Shown: positions 6,858 to 7,241 of the stretch, in pieces
Position numbering within the stretch: the first letter of the stretch is position 1
How the letters are laid out: each line of letters opens with the position of its first letter
NCBI GenBank assembly: GCA_005882055.1
Contig: VBGQ01000019.1
Span: 2,900 to 10,140, forward strand
Source of the DNA: Chloroflexota bacterium
Lineage (GTDB): Bacteria > Chloroflexota > Limnocylindria > QHBO01
DNA length: 7,241 nt
Direction: 5' to 3'
Notes under the pieces: model-generated
What the model saw: the letters and a program-made list of their open reading frames with translations, nothing else
What the model was told of the DNA's origin: nothing
The model's database searches: none
Translations under genes and position numbers: made by a program

Positions 6858-6876
6858 CGGCCCCTGTCCGGGGCCG
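6858..6876. repeat. Perfect hairpin, 7-bp stem and 5-base loop
   Basis: CGGCCCC (6858-6864), loop TGTCC, then GGGGCCG (6870-6876). It fills most of the 37-base gap between the stop of the upstream minus-strand gene (6883) and the glgC start, and directly abuts the candidate -10. It may act as a terminator-like structure for the upstream transcript, but no U-run follows in the minus-strand RNA, which continues UAGAAU. Function is not established. Confidence 0.5.
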
Positions 6877-6882
6877 CCGTGC

Positions 6883-7241
6883 TCAGCGTCGACGGGCTCT
6901 GCCCAGGTAGCGTCGCGCGTACTGGATCGCGCCGGCGAGCGCGGGAATGGCAAACACGGCAACCGGAATGCCGTTGCTCGGATCAGCTGGCGCCGCGGCG
7001 GTCGGGCCGGGAGTCGGCGGGCACGTGTTCTTCCTGGTGGGGATGCAGACTCCCGAGGGGGTCGGCGACCGCGAGCCTTTCGGATGCGGAGTCGCGGAGG
7101 GATGCGGGGTCGCCACCTTCACGCCACACAGTGACGGGAACCCGTGCTCGCCGGGGACGGGCGCGATCGGGTACTTGAGCTTCGCGGGGTCCGCGTTGGG
7201 ATCCTTGATGTTCCCCGACGAGCCCCACTGGCCGTTTACGA
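6883..7241 (-). CDS. Unidentified protein, C-terminal end with P/T-rich linker and membrane anchor (5' end outside window)
   Basis: The minus-strand frame is open from the window edge (codon 7237-7239) to TGA 6883-6885, giving 118 residues of a longer protein. The first about 40 residues (VNGQWGSSGNIKDPNAD onward) are polar and loop-like. A linker rich in Pro, Thr, Ser and Ala then runs over about 55 residues (ATPHPSATPHP, SPTPSGVC, CPPTPGPTAAAPADP). The end is a short hydrophobic segment (GIPVAVFAIPALAGAIQYA) followed by a basic tail (RRYLGRARRR). This architecture, extracellular domain, flexible linker, single membrane helix and positive cytoplasmic end, indicates a cell-surface protein anchored at its C-terminus. 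Three cysteines lie in the linker region. No sortase LPxTG motif is seen. Function cannot be inferred from this fragment. An internal GTG at 7122 could be misread as a start, but the frame plainly continues upstream. Confidence 0.6.
   Translation of the reverse strand, partial: VNGQWGSSGNIKDPNADPAKLKYPIAPVPGEHGFPSLCGVKVATPHPSATPHPKGSRSPTPSGVCIPTRKNTCPPTPGPTAAAPADPSNGIPVAVFAIPALAGAIQYARRYLGRARRR

Noticed and set aside
7120..7122. GTG as start of a 79-residue protein at 6883-7122
   Set aside because: The frame is open upstream to the window edge with protein-like sequence, so this is an internal codon of a longer gene.
1..7241. CRISPR array, insertion sequence, tRNA, rRNA or attachment site
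   Set aside because: No regularly spaced repeats, transposase motifs, terminal inverted repeats with target duplications, or RNA-gene signatures were seen. The window is almost fully covered by convincing protein genes.

Overview
This is a densely coding, high-GC window (by eye well above 60% G+C, about 98% genic, no gap over 60 bases) from a bacterial chromosome. No 16S rRNA or other firm taxonomic marker is present. My best guess is a Chloroflexota/Limnocylindria-like or other high-GC environmental bacterium. That rests on the compact archaeal-type nicotinate phosphoribosyltransferase, GTG starts, short 4-base gene overlaps, apparent leaderless promoters and a P/T-rich linker protein with a C-terminal membrane anchor. 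It is inference.

Left part, plus strand (2-1540): the C-terminal part of a YetF/DUF421 membrane protein, cut by the window edge, is followed 21 bases later by a complete poxvirus/eukaryote-type DNA topoisomerase IB. All five active-site positions of the topoisomerase can be read.

Right part, minus strand (7241 down to 1498), in order of transcription: (i) the C-terminal end of an unidentified protein with a P/T-rich linker and terminal membrane anchor; (ii) GlgC, glucose-1-phosphate adenylyltransferase, the ADP-glucose-forming step of glycogen synthesis; (iii) a YbjN/type-III-chaperone-like small protein overlapping glgC by 4 bases (GTGA); (iv) a secreted, C-terminally anchored, gluzincin-like protein overlapping (iii) by 4 bases (ATGA), whose HExxH motif reads HQVAH; (v) nicotinate phosphoribosyltransferase of the NAD salvage pathway after a 50-base gap; (vi) a three-repeat TPR protein 5 bases further on. 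The TPR gene runs tail-to-tail into the topoisomerase gene, overlapping it by 43 bases.

The metabolic genes (GlgC, NAPRT) are ordinary housekeeping enzymes. The least explained part is the tightly coupled pair between them: the YbjN-like protein and the catalytically doubtful membrane-anchored gluzincin, both translationally linked to glgC. I see no CRISPR array, mobile element, tRNA or rRNA, and no strong evidence of a new defence or biosynthetic system.
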